Below are positions 1 through 9,015 of a DNA stretch of 64,000 bases, piece by piece. The translations under genes and the position numbers were made by a program. The DNA comes from Corynebacterium comes. Its GTDB lineage: Bacteria; Actinomycetota; Actinomycetes; Mycobacteriales; Mycobacteriaceae. Below the pieces are notes generated by a model. The model saw only the letters and a list, made by a program, of their open reading frames with translations. It was not told where the DNA came from and did no database searches. How positions within the stretch are numbered: the stretch's first letter is position 1; each line of letters starts with the position of its first letter. The stretch is from NCBI RefSeq assembly GCF_009734405.1, contig NZ_CP046454.1:1-64000 (forward strand), in the 5' to 3' direction.

Positions 1-25
1 CGGTGGGAATCACGGGGTTAAATCA

Positions 26-45
26 TGAAGATTTCATGAAGAAAC
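26..45 (+). promoter_or_regulatory. CopR-like tandem box (copy 1)
   Basis: TGAAGATTT-CA-TGAAGAAAC is a tandem repeat of a 9-bp half site with 2-bp spacing. It resembles the CopR tandem motif reported for Corynebacterium glutamicum copper-induced promoters. It lies about 245 bp before the YdhK-like lipoprotein gene. Two similar boxes occur at 37141-37159 (minus strand) and 59049-59068. No copRS pair is in the window, so binding by a regulator from elsewhere is inferred. Confidence 0.45.
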
Positions 46-291
46 CCCTTCTCCGCCCCGCGGCTTAAAGCCGCTAGGAAGTCCCTGGGTAACGTGGCCA
101 GTGCCCGGGCAGTAGCTGCGTCGAGTGGGCCGGCCACAGGCTCCCCAGAGCCGGACGCTGTCCTACCCCAGGCCTTACCCCAGTGGCACCTATCGAGCCG
201 GAGGAGTGACAAGCCACGACGCTAGTGAACAGCACCATCCCTTTCTGACTCTCAGCTTCTGCACCAACCAAGAAACCTAGAAAGCATTATC

Positions 292-867
292 GTGAAACGC
301 ACCATTGCTCTAGCCGCCCTCACCCTCACCTCTACCCTGGTACTGGCCGCCTGCGCGGACGACACCGCATCCGACGCACCCGAGACCCCAACCACCCAGT
401 CCTCCGCGGAGGCTGGCATGGACGCAGAAGGTCATGACCATCCGGCTGATGGTGGGCAACCCCCGGCAGGGATCGTAGCGGAGGAGAATCCGACCTACCC
501 GGTGGGCACCGAGGTCATCCTCACCGCCGATCACATGCCGGGCATGGAGGGGGCCACCGCGACGGTCTCCGGGGCGTTTGACACCACCACCTACTCCGTC
601 AGCTACACCCCCACCACCGGTGGCGGCCCGATCACCGACCACCGGTGGGTGGTCCACGAGGAGCTCGTCGACCCGGGTGCGGCTCCGCTGCCGGAGGGGG
701 CCGCGGTCATCCTCGACGCCGAGCACATGACGGGGATGCATGGGGCGGAGGCCACCATCGACTATTCCACTGATGAGACGGTGTACATGGTGGATCTCAC
801 CGTCGACGGGATGACCATGACCAACCACAAGTGGGTCACCGAAAGCGAGATCTCCCCGGCGGAGTAA
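292..867 (+). CDS. YdhK/DUF1541-like lipoprotein
   Basis: The 191-aa product starts with a GTG and has a lipoprotein signal peptide whose lipobox ends L-A-A-C (Cys21), so it should be lipid-anchored on the outer face of the membrane. After a Ser/Thr/His/Met-rich linker come two copies of a module of about 60 residues, each with a MPGMEGA/MTGMHGA-type segment followed by (D/N)H(R/K)WV. This duplicated arrangement is that of the YdhK (DUF1541) family, which is often found next to copper genes. The repeated Met-His segments could bind Cu(I)/Cu(II), but that is inference. A strong terminator follows at 888-931, so the gene is probably monocistronic. A CopR-like box lies upstream at 26-45. Confidence 0.8.
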   Translation: MKRTIALAALTLTSTLVLAACADDTASDAPETPTTQSSAEAGMDAEGHDHPADGGQPPAGIVAEENPTYPVGTEVILTADHMPGMEGATATVSGAFDTTTYSVSYTPTTGGGPITDHRWVVHEELVDPGAAPLPEGAAVILDAEHMTGMHGAEATIDYSTDETVYMVDLTVDGMTMTNHKWVTESEISPAE

Positions 868-887
868 GACCCACCAACCGCAACCTA

Positions 888-931
888 AACACCCAGGGGC
901 CTCAACTATCTAGTTGAGGTCCCTGGGTGTT
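888..931 (+). terminator. Long stem-loop terminator
   Basis: Two 20-nt arms (888-907 and 912-931) pair with a single G-T wobble around a 4-nt ATCT loop, directly after the YdhK-like gene and followed by a T-rich TTTGTGTCTT stretch. The near-perfect symmetry means it could also stop transcription arriving from the right. Confidence 0.85.
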
Positions 932-1190
932 TGTGTCTTGGGTTTCTCCCCTAGGGTGAGGTGGTCCTTGTCGTGGGTGAGCATCTTCCGGGCCAGCCGG
1001 TAGGCGTGGGCGTTGCCTCCCTGGCGGACGACGTCACCGACGAGTCGGGAGCGTTCCCACCGGTGACTCTGCCGGTGGCGGGGGTGTTTGCTTGGTGGCG
1101 GCCGATCTTCACGGCGTGGCGGATGTTCTCTGATTTGCTGGCCAGCCATAGACATCGGGAGGCGAGATGGCCTCGCACCAGATCCCGCAC
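910..1190 (-). pseudogene. Remnant of HNH-type protein C-terminus
   Basis: Two minus-strand frames together resemble the C-terminus of the HNH protein encoded at 2390-2947. One frame reads LASKSENIRHAVKIGRHQAN, comparable to LTTQATNLARAVALGRHSSN of that protein. A second frame continues with LVGDVVRQGGNAHAYRLARK. A frameshift near 1040-1060 separates them and no intact N-terminus or HNH core is present. It is probably a decayed paralog; the identification rests on this short similarity only. Confidence 0.35.
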
Positions 1191-1250
1191 CGGTCATCGT
1201 TACCGCTGATGACCTGGACTTATTAGTTACATCTCTTCTTCTCGGAACAG

Positions 1251-1871
1251 CTAGGTACTGTGCCCAGAGTTACCGGGGTTGTGGTCGGCGATACTCGGCT
1301 TCTGCACTACGAACCGCAGGACCAGGCCCCCGCGCGTGGAGCGAAGTCGAAGCGGTTCCAGACCAACTTGTTTCAGGGCGGATTCGAAGGCGGCGGCCTC
1401 GAAGAGGCGGTGCGGGGAGCCGTCGACCCGGTGAAGCCAATTCGCCACGCGCGAGGAGAGCAAGTCGTATCCCACAAACAACCCGCCCGGGCGCAGGACC
1501 CGAGTCACCTCAGCCACCGCCTGCTCCCATTCGACCACGTGATGGAGCATGAGAAAGCTCAACACCATGTCGAAGGATTCGTCGGCAAAGGGCAGGGCAG
1601 TGGCATCGGCCTGACGTGTCTCAATGGGGAGTTCTGCGAGGGATCGCTGGGCAGCCTGGACCATGGCGGGATCCACGTCGGTCGTCGTGAGGTTCACCTG
1701 ACCGTGGGAGTGGATGATTGCTTCAGCCATCGCTCCGCTGCCGCCCCCGATCTCCAGAACGCCTCCAGTGAGGGACCAGCCCTGCGTCGACCAGGGAACC
1801 ATCTTTGGGGACAGAAGACGCCACAGCGCACTGCGGCAGAACAAAGCTTCTACAGTTGACATCCGGGGCAT
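1251..1871 (-). CDS. Class I SAM-dependent methyltransferase
   Basis: The product is 206 aa if translation starts at the ATG at 1871, which has GAGGAAG three bases upstream; longer upstream reading lacks such a site. SAM-binding motif I is VLEIGGGSG (residues 38-46), an acidic residue at the end of strand beta-2 (TTDVDP) follows, then DATALPFADESFDMV and a post-motif FLMLHHV. This is the Methyltransf_11/UbiE-like fold. The substrate cannot be told from sequence. It stands alone on the minus strand between two HNH-type genes, one of them broken, and looks like cargo beside the plasmid mobilisation genes. Confidence 0.75.
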   Translation of the reverse strand: MPRMSTVEALFCRSALWRLLSPKMVPWSTQGWSLTGGVLEIGGGSGAMAEAIIHSHGQVNLTTTDVDPAMVQAAQRSLAELPIETRQADATALPFADESFDMVLSFLMLHHVVEWEQAVAEVTRVLRPGGLFVGYDLLSSRVANWLHRVDGSPHRLFEAAAFESALKQVGLEPLRLRSTRGGLVLRFVVQKPSIADHNPGNSGHST

Positions 1872-2389
1872 GGCTTCCTCGTATCTACGGGGCGGGCTGA
1901 GCACGAACCAGTTTTCCGAGCGGCAACACCACATCGCACTCGGCTGCCCTGGCTCTCTCAACGGGACACCGTGTCGCCGATGGCAATCGGCGCAGCAGCT
2001 CGCATCGCCGCGCGAGCGGCCAGGTTTCCCGACCCGTCCGGAGTAAGGCACCTCCGCTGGCCCTGGGTAGTTGAGCATCAGGTGGTGGCTGCGTGGGTCG
2101 CCAGGTGTCCAGCAACCTCCCTGGTTCCGTGTGAACCGGGGGTCAGGAAGGCCGTGGGAAAATTCACGGGTCGGATCGTTCTCGCTTCGACACGGATGCG
2201 AGTGCAAGGCGGTGCATGCGGTGAGAAAATCACCCTAGTATCTCCACGGCCTCTACGGGCGTGCGAGATCGTCCTGGACGTTCTAGTGGGTGCGACGGCC
2301 GGAAGCACCCACCAAGATCAGTGATCAGAACCCAACACAAACAACGAGCCACAATCTCTTGGTCGTGGCTCACGTTTTTCTGCTGTTTG
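1872..2389. other. Intergenic, no gene seen
   Basis: About 520 bp between the methyltransferase start and the HNH gene stop. The open frames here have no recognisable domains and no convincing ribosome binding sites. The left part must carry the methyltransferase promoter. Confidence 0.5.
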
Positions 2390-2947
2390 TCACCATAACC
2401 CGGGTTGCTCATTCGGTGTGTGGGAACCACCCTGCGCCGATCGCACAGCGTCGTCGTTCCAGCCGTCAAGGACTGCTTGACGTACCCGGTAGGAGCGCTG
2501 TGCGCGGTGGTGGCTGGCGACGACTTCGCGGTTGGAGGAGTGCCGGCCGAGGGCCACGGCCCGGGCAAGGTTGGTGGCCTGGGTGGTCAGCCGCAGGTGC
2601 CCATCGCCGACCCGGACGCACAGGGGTTCGCAGCAGAAATGTTCACCGACAAGGTCGGCGGGCAGCTCCCCACCGTGGGCGATCATGAGGGCCACGCGGT
2701 GGGCGGAAACTGTGCGACGATGGCGGTTTTGTTGCCAGGTGAATCGGCCGTAGCCGTCGGGGGAGGAAATCGCCCCTACCCAGATCCAACACCGCTCACC
2801 CGTACCGCGGACAACCTGGCGCCAGAAGCGTTGTTGGGCCCGCTGGGTGAGCGGCAAATCGGGGTCGGGAATGACCGGGACCCGTGAGGTTCTGACCGCA
2901 GGTGTCATTGCCCTCATGGGTGCGGGAAACAGACCGTCTTCAACCAC
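2390..2947 (-). CDS. HNH endonuclease-like protein
   Basis: This protein of up to 185 aa contains CWIWVGAISSPDGYGRF, then SAHRVALMIAHGGELP, then EHFCCEPLCVRVGDGHLRL. Paired Cys, His and a following N/H-rich segment are the pattern of small HNH nuclease-fold proteins found in phages and plasmids of actinobacteria. The start is uncertain: GTG at 2947 has no clear ribosome binding site, while ATG at 2908 is preceded by GAGGG. Function is inferred from the fold only: DNA cleavage, homing or packaging-like activity are all possible. A broken relative seems to lie at 910-1190. Confidence 0.6.
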   Translation of the reverse strand: MVEDGLFPAPMRAMTPAVRTSRVPVIPDPDLPLTQRAQQRFWRQVVRGTGERCWIWVGAISSPDGYGRFTWQQNRHRRTVSAHRVALMIAHGGELPADLVGEHFCCEPLCVRVGDGHLRLTTQATNLARAVALGRHSSNREVVASHHRAQRSYRVRQAVLDGWNDDAVRSAQGGSHTPNEQPGLW

Positions 2948-2969
2948 CCGTCACCGACGCTTCATGGAG

Positions 2970-3425
2970 CTAATGAGCGGCAACATAATCGCCGGAGCGC
3001 GCCGACATCTCGTCGCGCTCCGCGTCGTCACTCGCGGCCTGGTCGTCGCCTGAGTCACCAGGAATCTGCGAGCCTTTCGGGTCATCAACGCCCCCAGTAG
3101 ACGTCGTCAGTTCCTCGCCTTCTGCGGTCTCAGTCTCGTCGCTGGGCTCGAGGATGTCGGCGTCCTTCGCCGCCCGCATCGCTGATGAGACTTCCCGGGG
3201 AGCCAGGCCGGTGCGCTCGGCAATATCCGCGCGGTTCAACCCCATCCCGCGAAGCTCATTGAGGGCCCGGCCGAGGCGGACTTCTGCCTGATCCCTCGCA
3301 TCCACAGCCATCAGTGCTTCGGTGAACAGGTCGACCTGGCGCTTGAGTTTCTCCTGATCCACCTGGACTGCCAGGCGTGCCCGCTGGCGGGCATTAAGCG
3401 ATCCTTTTCTGGCCACCGCCATCAT
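2970..3425 (-). CDS. Small HTH protein divergent from relaxase
   Basis: A 151-aa hydrophilic protein. ATG at 3425 has AGGGGA seven bases upstream. The N-terminal half is basic and helical with a possible coiled coil (residues 18-60); residues about 60-85 read NRADIAERTGLAPREVSSAM, a typical helix-turn-helix; the C-terminal third is acidic and low complexity (DETETAEGEE and DDAERDE segments). It is transcribed divergently from the relaxase gene, the place where relaxosome accessory or oriT-binding proteins often lie in conjugative plasmids. That role is inferred from position; no family was recognised. Confidence 0.6.
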   Translation of the reverse strand: MMAVARKGSLNARQRARLAVQVDQEKLKRQVDLFTEALMAVDARDQAEVRLGRALNELRGMGLNRADIAERTGLAPREVSSAMRAAKDADILEPSDETETAEGEELTTSTGGVDDPKGSQIPGDSGDDQAASDDAERDEMSARSGDYVAAH

Positions 3426-3690
3426 CAACCATTCCCCTACATCTCACACGCGTCGTTCGTCTTCTTTGCCTCGACCCTAGCGCACCCATCCGACACACGC
3501 CGCTGCTCCTGTCTCGCTGACACCCGCCCGTCGTCCTGTCGTCGACCAACCTCGTGCCTTCCGCGCTGCTGCAGCCACATGAACCACCACACACCTTTTG
3601 CAGATGATCTGAATTCCGGTTTCTCCCGCTCACAGACCCGCCCGCATGATCTGCTCCCCCACGCCGACAAGGCTCCGTATGATCGGGGAC
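3426..3690. other. Divergent intergenic region, candidate oriT
   Basis: These 265 bp separate the HTH accessory gene from the MobF relaxase and must hold both promoters. MobF transfer origins normally lie beside the relaxase gene, so oriT is most likely here. It is pyrimidine-rich on the plus strand, with no long inverted repeat that I can point to. The call rests on position. Confidence 0.35.
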
Positions 3691-6600
3691 ATGATGTCGG
3701 TGAGGGTGGTCAACGCAGGAGACGGCTACGCCTATCTCCTGGATTCGGTGGCCGCCCACGACGACACGACCAGTGCCGGTACTTCCCTGTCGGATTACTA
3801 CCAGGCCACCGGCACCCCACCCGGCCGCTGGTTCGGCCGAGGCATTGACGGCCTCGGGGAAACCACCATCGGCTCCGGGGTGGTGGTAGGTGAGGCGCAG
3901 ATGGCCGCGCTCTACGGCGAAGGCCTGCACCCGGACGCCGACCACCGCATGCTCCACGAGGGCGCCACGATCAAGGATGTGCAGCTGGGCAGGCGCTTCC
4001 CCATCTACACCAAAGGCGTGCCAGTCCTCGAGGCCATCAAACAGGCGGAAGCGGAGTTTCTCACGGCCCATGGGCGCCGGCCCAGCACGGAGGAACGCAA
4101 CGTCATTGGTCTCGAGATCGCCCGCCCCTACTACGAAGAAGAGCAGGGTGTCGCGGGCAGTTCCCCGCGGGAAGTGTTGGCCTGGCTCAATGACGAGAAG
4201 AACAAGGTCAAACAGGCCACCTCGGGGGTGGACCTGACGTTTTCGCCGCAGAAATCCGTCTCCGTCCTCTGGGCCCTGGGTGATGATGACACCCGCCAGG
4301 CGATCGAAGACATCCACCAGGAGACCGTCAACGACTGCCTGGCGTGGATTGAGGACCATGCGCTGTTCACCCGCACCGGTGCGCGCGGGGAACGCCAGAT
4401 CCGGGCCCGCGGCATGATCGCCGCGACCTTCGTCCACTACGACACGAGGGCCGGGGATCCGGACCTGCACACCCACTGTCTGATCTCCAATAAAGTCCAG
4501 GCCGATCCTGAGACTCCGGGCATGACCAAGGCGGATGCAGACAAGTGGAGAAGCATCGACGCTTCGCACCTGTTGAAGAACTCCGCCCTGGTGGGTCAGC
4601 GTTACCAGCAGCTGCTCAACCAGCGCCTCACGCAGCGCCTTGGCCTGGAGTTTCGCCCGCGCATCACCGCCGATGACAAGCAGCCGGTGTGGGAGATCGC
4701 CGGCATTGATGATGAGCTCATCGAACGCTTCTCCTCGCGGCGCACCATGGCCCGCCCGGTCTACGAGTCTTATGCCGCGGCGTACGCGACCACCCATGGG
4801 CATGCCCCCTCGGATCGGGTGCGCTACCAGTTGTGGCAGCAGGCCATCCTGGATACCCGGGATGCGAAAAAACCCGCCCAGTCCCTGGAAGATCACCGCG
4901 CCCAGTGGGCCGCCATGGCCGGCGGTAAGGTGCTCTCCGCTGCCCGGCTTGCCGCCCAGGCTCAGGCCCGGGACGTGTTCCCTCCTGCTGGCACGTCCGC
5001 CTATGAGGAAGCGGTGGAGTTGTTGGCCCATCAGGCGACCGAGGACACCCGCAGCAGACGCGCGGAATTCTACCAACGCCACCTCACCACCTCGGTCACC
5101 ATGCGCATGAACCAGTGGCGCTTTGCTGACGAGGAGACGGCCGAGCAGGTGCGCCAGGACGCCACCCGTTTCGCGCTGGACCACCTCATCGTCTCGCTCA
5201 CCCCACCGGCTGATCAGATGCTCCCGTCCGCGCTGCTGCACGCCGATGGCCGGGTCATCGACCAGGACCACGATGCGGTGATGCTCACCGCCAAGGCGAC
5301 GCTGACTGAGGAGGCAATTGTGCTCGACGCGGTGGCGGAACCGACCGCACACATCGCCACCCGCACCAGCGTCACCAAGGCACTGTCGGAGCATGCCACC
5401 ACGTCCGGGTTCGAGCTCAACGAGGGCCAGAAGCTGCTGGTCTCCCACCTGACGGAATCCGGGGCGCAGCTCACCGCCGGAGTCGGTCCTGCCGGTACCG
5501 GCAAAACCGCATCCATGGCCGTCGTCGCCCGCATCTGGCAAGCCCACGGCCACCAGGTCATCGCCCTGGCCCCCTCGGCGACCGCCGCCCAGAACCTGGC
5601 TGAGGACATCGGCACGCCCGGTCATACCCTGGCCTCACTGACCTACCGCTGGCGCGGCATGGTCGGCGACCACCCCCGCAGCCTCGACCACCTCGGCATC
5701 ACCCTCAAACCCGGGGACATGCTCCTGCTCGATGAAGCCGGCATGGCCACCACCGCCGATCTCGCAGCCCTGGTGGAAATCGCCCAGGCCTCCGGTGCCG
5801 TAGTCCGTATGGTCGGTGACCCCCACCAGCTCGACGCCGTGGAAACCGGCGGACTCTTCCGCACCCTGGTCAAACGAGACCAGTCGATCGAACTCGACCA
5901 GGTCATGCGCATGGGAGCAGACACCGACCAAGCCAACGCCGGCCTGGCCATACGCCACGGTGACGCAACCGGCCTTAAGCTCTACCACTCCCGTGGCTGG
6001 GTCCACCACGGGGCACGTAGCGATATGGTCACCGCCGCCGCACACGCGCACCTCGCTGATGAGCAGGCCGGGCGCACCGGCATCCTCATCGCCTCCACCC
6101 GAGCCGATGTCGACGCCGCGAACCAGATCATCCGGGACGCCCGCTGTCAGCGCGGGCTCGTCGACACCGATGGGCCGCACGTCACCCTGGGGACCGGGCA
6201 TCAGGCAGCGGCAGGGGATGTGATCCTCACCCGGAGGAATCAGACCATTGGTGGGCAGCGGGTGCTCAACGGCCACCGCTTCACCATCACCCACATCCGC
6301 CAGGACGGCTCCCTCGAGGTGACCTCACAAGAGCGCCGCCGTCCGCTGATCCTGCCGGCTCAGTATGTGGCTGAGCATGTCCAGCTCGGCTACGCCGCGA
6401 CGGTGCATCGCGCCCAGGGGGTCACCGTTGATGTCACCCGTGCGGTCGTCGGATCTGAGACCGACCGACGCGGCCTGTATGTGGCCGCCACACGCGGCAA
6501 GAAGCAGAACCATATCTATGTTGCCGAGGACACCCGGATTGATCTGGACTCTGAGGACGCCCACTGGCACATGTCCGGCGAACACCACGCCCCCGACCAC

Positions 6601-7704
6601 CACGAGATCTTGGGCTCCATCGTCGCCACCGATGACGGTCACGTCAGTGCCCATGACCTTGCCCGCGCAGAACTCACCCACGCCACCAGCCCCGAGCGCA
6701 AGAACGAGCTCCTGGCCACCGCCACCGATATGCTCACCACCTCGTGGCGTCGCACCCAGCTCGAACCCGAGGTCCGCGACCTGCTCGACGCCCTACCGGT
6801 CACACTCACCGCACCGGTGGATGAGGAGCGTGCCGTCGAGCGCATTGCCACCTCGGCGGTGCGTTTGGCTCGTCACGGTATCGACTACCGCGACCTGATC
6901 GGTGAAGCGACACAGGACCTGGAGGGCTCACGTGACGTCGGAGCGGTCATCGCCCACCGCCTCGAGTCACACCTCCCCTCTTCTGCCCCGGAGCTGGCCG
7001 CCCTGCCCCCGCGCCATATTGGCCAGGACGCCGAACTCTACAACTGGGCCACCACCACCCACGCAGAGCTGGCGGGCGACACTGTCCGCGACCTGCGACC
7101 GCTGGATACTCCCCTGCCGGAGCGCGGGGAGATCCACGGCCGGGACTTGAGCAACACGGATCTGCGCGGGATGGAGCTGACGGGCGTGAAGTTCATCGAC
7201 TGTGACTTGCGTGGTGCTGCCTTCGACGACACCGACTTCCACCAGGTCAGCTTCCGGTCCTGCCAGATGCAGGGCGCGAGCTTCACCTCAGCGCGCTTCG
7301 GGGTGGGTGATGGCCCCTTCCAGGTGATTCCCCTACACAAGTGTGATCTTGAGGGGGCGGATTTCAGCGGGGCGCAGCTGGTCCGCACCCGGTTCACCAT
7401 GTGCTCGCTGGCCGGTGCCCGCTTCACGGGTGCACAGATCGCCGGATATCTCCAGAGTGTGGATTTCACCGGCGTGGATTTCACCGACGCTCAGGTCAGC
7501 ACTCGCATCAGCGTCGCGGACTGTGTCCTCGACGAGCACGCCCCAGAAGCCCTGCACGAAGCCCAGGGCGAGACAGTCGCCGACCGCGAGCGCGCCCGCC
7601 AGAACCGGATGAGAGATGACCTCGCCGCGCAGGACACCCCCACCGCACCCACCCACCACCAGCAGCAGGTCGTCGATCACACCCAAGGTGGTCTCGAACT
7701 GTAG
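3691..7704 (+). CDS. traA: MobF relaxase-helicase with pentapeptide-repeat C-terminus
   Basis: A 1337-aa conjugative relaxase if started at the ATG at 3691; ATG at 3694 is equally possible with GGGGAC upstream. The N-terminal TrwC-type relaxase domain shows tyrosines near residues 25-45 (DYYQATGTPPG), FSPQKSVSVLWAL, and the metal-binding HxDxRAGDPDLHTH triad near 247-261. The helicase half has Walker A GPAGTGKT (599-606), Walker B LLLDEAGM (about 679-686) and YAATVHRAQG (901-910). It should nick oriT and unwind the strand for transfer. Unusually, residues about 1150-1280 are A(D/N)LXX-type pentapeptide repeats (LSNTDLRGMEL, LEGADFSGAQL, VDFTGVDFTDA), a right-handed beta-helix module. An XRE gene follows 54 bp downstream. 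Confidence 0.9.
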   Translation: MMSVRVVNAGDGYAYLLDSVAAHDDTTSAGTSLSDYYQATGTPPGRWFGRGIDGLGETTIGSGVVVGEAQMAALYGEGLHPDADHRMLHEGATIKDVQLGRRFPIYTKGVPVLEAIKQAEAEFLTAHGRRPSTEERNVIGLEIARPYYEEEQGVAGSSPREVLAWLNDEKNKVKQATSGVDLTFSPQKSVSVLWALGDDDTRQAIEDIHQETVNDCLAWIEDHALFTRTGARGERQIRARGMIAATFVHYDTRAGDPDLHTHCLISNKVQADPETPGMTKADADKWRSIDASHLLKNSALVGQRYQQLLNQRLTQRLGLEFRPRITADDKQPVWEIAGIDDELIERFSSRRTMARPVYESYAAAYATTHGHAPSDRVRYQLWQQAILDTRDAKKPAQSLEDHRAQWAAMAGGKVLSAARLAAQAQARDVFPPAGTSAYEEAVELLAHQATEDTRSRRAEFYQRHLTTSVTMRMNQWRFADEETAEQVRQDATRFALDHLIVSLTPPADQMLPSALLHADGRVIDQDHDAVMLTAKATLTEEAIVLDAVAEPTAHIATRTSVTKALSEHATTSGFELNEGQKLLVSHLTESGAQLTAGVGPAGTGKTASMAVVARIWQAHGHQVIALAPSATAAQNLAEDIGTPGHTLASLTYRWRGMVGDHPRSLDHLGITLKPGDMLLLDEAGMATTADLAALVEIAQASGAVVRMVGDPHQLDAVETGGLFRTLVKRDQSIELDQVMRMGADTDQANAGLAIRHGDATGLKLYHSRGWVHHGARSDMVTAAAHAHLADEQAGRTGILIASTRADVDAANQIIRDARCQRGLVDTDGPHVTLGTGHQAAAGDVILTRRNQTIGGQRVLNGHRFTITHIRQDGSLEVTSQERRRPLILPAQYVAEHVQLGYAATVHRAQGVTVDVTRAVVGSETDRRGLYVAATRGKKQNHIYVAEDTRIDLDSEDAHWHMSGEHHAPDHHEILGSIVATDDGHVSAHDLARAELTHATSPERKNELLATATDMLTTSWRRTQLEPEVRDLLDALPVTLTAPVDEERAVERIATSAVRLARHGIDYRDLIGEATQDLEGSRDVGAVIAHRLESHLPSSAPELAALPPRHIGQDAELYNWATTTHAELAGDTVRDLRPLDTPLPERGEIHGRDLSNTDLRGMELTGVKFIDCDLRGAAFDDTDFHQVSFRSCQMQGASFTSARFGVGDGPFQVIPLHKCDLEGADFSGAQLVRTRFTMCSLAGARFTGAQIAGYLQSVDFTGVDFTDAQVSTRISVADCVLDEHAPEALHEAQGETVADRERARQNRMRDDLAAQDTPTAPTHHQQQVVDHTQGGLEL

Positions 7705-7758
7705 CCACGCCAGCACCGGCGAGGAGACAGCTCAGCCCGGCAGGAAGGAACGGGAGGA

Positions 7759-8007
7759 GTGAGCACTGATGATGACCTCCTTCGCGAATTCGGCCTGAGA
7801 ATGAAAGCCGCCCGCCAGGCAGCGGGCCTCTCCCAGGAAGCACTGGCCCACCTCGCGGGGCTGCACCGCACCTACGTCAGCTCGGTGGAACGCGGCGAGC
7901 GCAACATCGCACTGCTCAACATGGTCACCCTCGCCACCGTGCTCGACGTCGACGCCGGAACACTGATCGCCGGGATGGCCCGGCCACCAAAATCCAAAGA
8001 CAAATAG
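7759..8007 (+). CDS. XRE-family transcriptional regulator
   Basis: An 82-aa protein that is almost entirely one Cro/C1-type helix-turn-helix: RMKAARQAAGLSQEALAHLA then LHRTYVSSVERGERNIAL. It starts at GTG 7759 with AAGGAACGGGAGGA directly upstream. It lies 54 bp after the relaxase gene and 400 bp before the partition operon, so control of the transfer or partition genes is plausible. A diverged and truncated copy of this gene with the same GTG-AGC/T-ACT start lies at 20637-20795. Confidence 0.85.
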   Translation: MSTDDDLLREFGLRMKAARQAAGLSQEALAHLAGLHRTYVSSVERGERNIALLNMVTLATVLDVDAGTLIAGMARPPKSKDK

Positions 8008-8108
8008 CCGGCAACTCCCCCACCCCTGGCTGCAGCCTGGCCCAGAATTGAAGTACCCATCCAGCCCCCTTCCAGAATTGGGTTAAAAATCTATCCCCGG
8101 CCACGCCC

Positions 8109-8380
8109 CGTCTCGCTTCGGGCCGGTGGTTGGCAACCGCTTTTCCAGCTTTACGGCTTTACGGTTGCCGTATTTCCGGCAATGCGGTTTCGTTTCCCGC
8201 CAGGAGGGTCGTCTCGCTTCGGGCCGGTGGTTGGCAACCGCTTTTCCAGCTTTACGGCTTTACGGTTGCCGTATTTCCGGCAATGCGGTTTCGTTTCCCG
8301 CCAGGAGGGTCGTCTCGCTTCGGGCCGGTGGTTGGCAACCGCTTTTCCAGCTTTACGGCTTTACAGTTGCCGTAAAGCCG
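8109..8380 (+). repeat. 101-bp tandem repeats upstream of parA (candidate parS)
   Basis: Two complete 101-bp units (8109-8209 and 8210-8310) and a third partial one from 8311 are essentially identical. Each contains GGTTGGCAACC and the partial dyad TTTACGGCTTTACGGTTGCC followed by GTA. They abut the parA promoter region. Open reading frames running through this stretch are artefacts of the repeat. By position and symmetry this is a likely centromere or operator for the partition proteins, and its TTACGG core reappears in the second array at 9374-9525. Confidence 0.75.
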
Positions 8381-8424
8381 TACTCCTGTATCCTAGGGGG
8401 CACACACATAGGAGGAGGTTTTAC

Positions 8425-9015
8425 ATGCTCATCAGCGTGGTTAACGCCAAAGGCGGCGTCGGAAAAACGACGACGTCAATGTATCTTGCCGCAGCCTTTG
8501 CCGCACAGGGCAAAGACGTCAGAGTGATCGACCTTGATCGTCAGGGCACGGCCATTGATTGGGCCGAGCGGGCACAGGACGCCGGGGAACCCTTGCCCTT
8601 CAGGGTGGAAAACACCATTCCCCGCCGCCTAGAGAGAATTGCTCGACTGGCAGAACCGGAAGAGCTCATCGTGGTGGACACGCCCCCCGGCGATCCTGAA
8701 GCAATTGACGCGGCCATCGCTGCCGCAGATTTCGTCGTGGTTCCCACGCGCGCCACGAATGCGGATCTATCTCGGGTCTGGGAGCTACAGCCCTCGCTGG
8801 AGGGGAAAGCGTACGGCGTTTTGATCACGTTCGCCCGTACCGGCACTAGCTCGCTCGATATTGTCCTTCAAGCCCTCGCGGACAATGCAGTCCCCGTCTT
8901 CGATGAACTTATTCCTTTGCGCGAGAATATCCACTCAACCTTTGGCTACACTCCCGGGCCCGAATCCCATGGGTACGACGGGGTGGCCAAACAGATCCTG
9001 GAGGTTGTCGAATGA
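8425..9015 (+). CDS. parA: ParA-family partition ATPase
   Basis: The 196-aa protein starts at ATG 8425 behind a strong GGAGGAGG (8411-8418). It begins directly with the deviant Walker A box KGGVGKTT (residues 9-16), has DLDRQGTAIDW and the Walker B-like ELIVVDTPPGDPEAI, so it is a small ParA/Soj without an N-terminal HTH. Such ATPases move plasmid copies by dynamic binding to nucleoid DNA. Its stop overlaps the start of the ribbon-helix-helix gene (ATGA), a compact two-gene partition operon bracketed by repeat arrays. Lacking its own HTH, it would rely on the partner for DNA recognition. Confidence 0.92.
   Translation: MLISVVNAKGGVGKTTTSMYLAAAFAAQGKDVRVIDLDRQGTAIDWAERAQDAGEPLPFRVENTIPRRLERIARLAEPEELIVVDTPPGDPEAIDAAIAAADFVVVPTRATNADLSRVWELQPSLEGKAYGVLITFARTGTSSLDIVLQALADNAVPVFDELIPLRENIHSTFGYTPGPESHGYDGVAKQILEVVE

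Noticed and set aside
3394..5625. A 743-codon minus-strand open frame
   Set aside because: It lies antisense to the relaxase gene, whose plus-strand product has complete motifs; the minus frame has low-complexity GG/RR text and no domains.
8126..8527. Several plus-strand frames encoding repeats of RFSSFTALRLPYFRQ-type text
   Set aside because: They are created by the 101-bp tandem DNA repeats and lack ribosome binding sites; parA has its own start at 8425.
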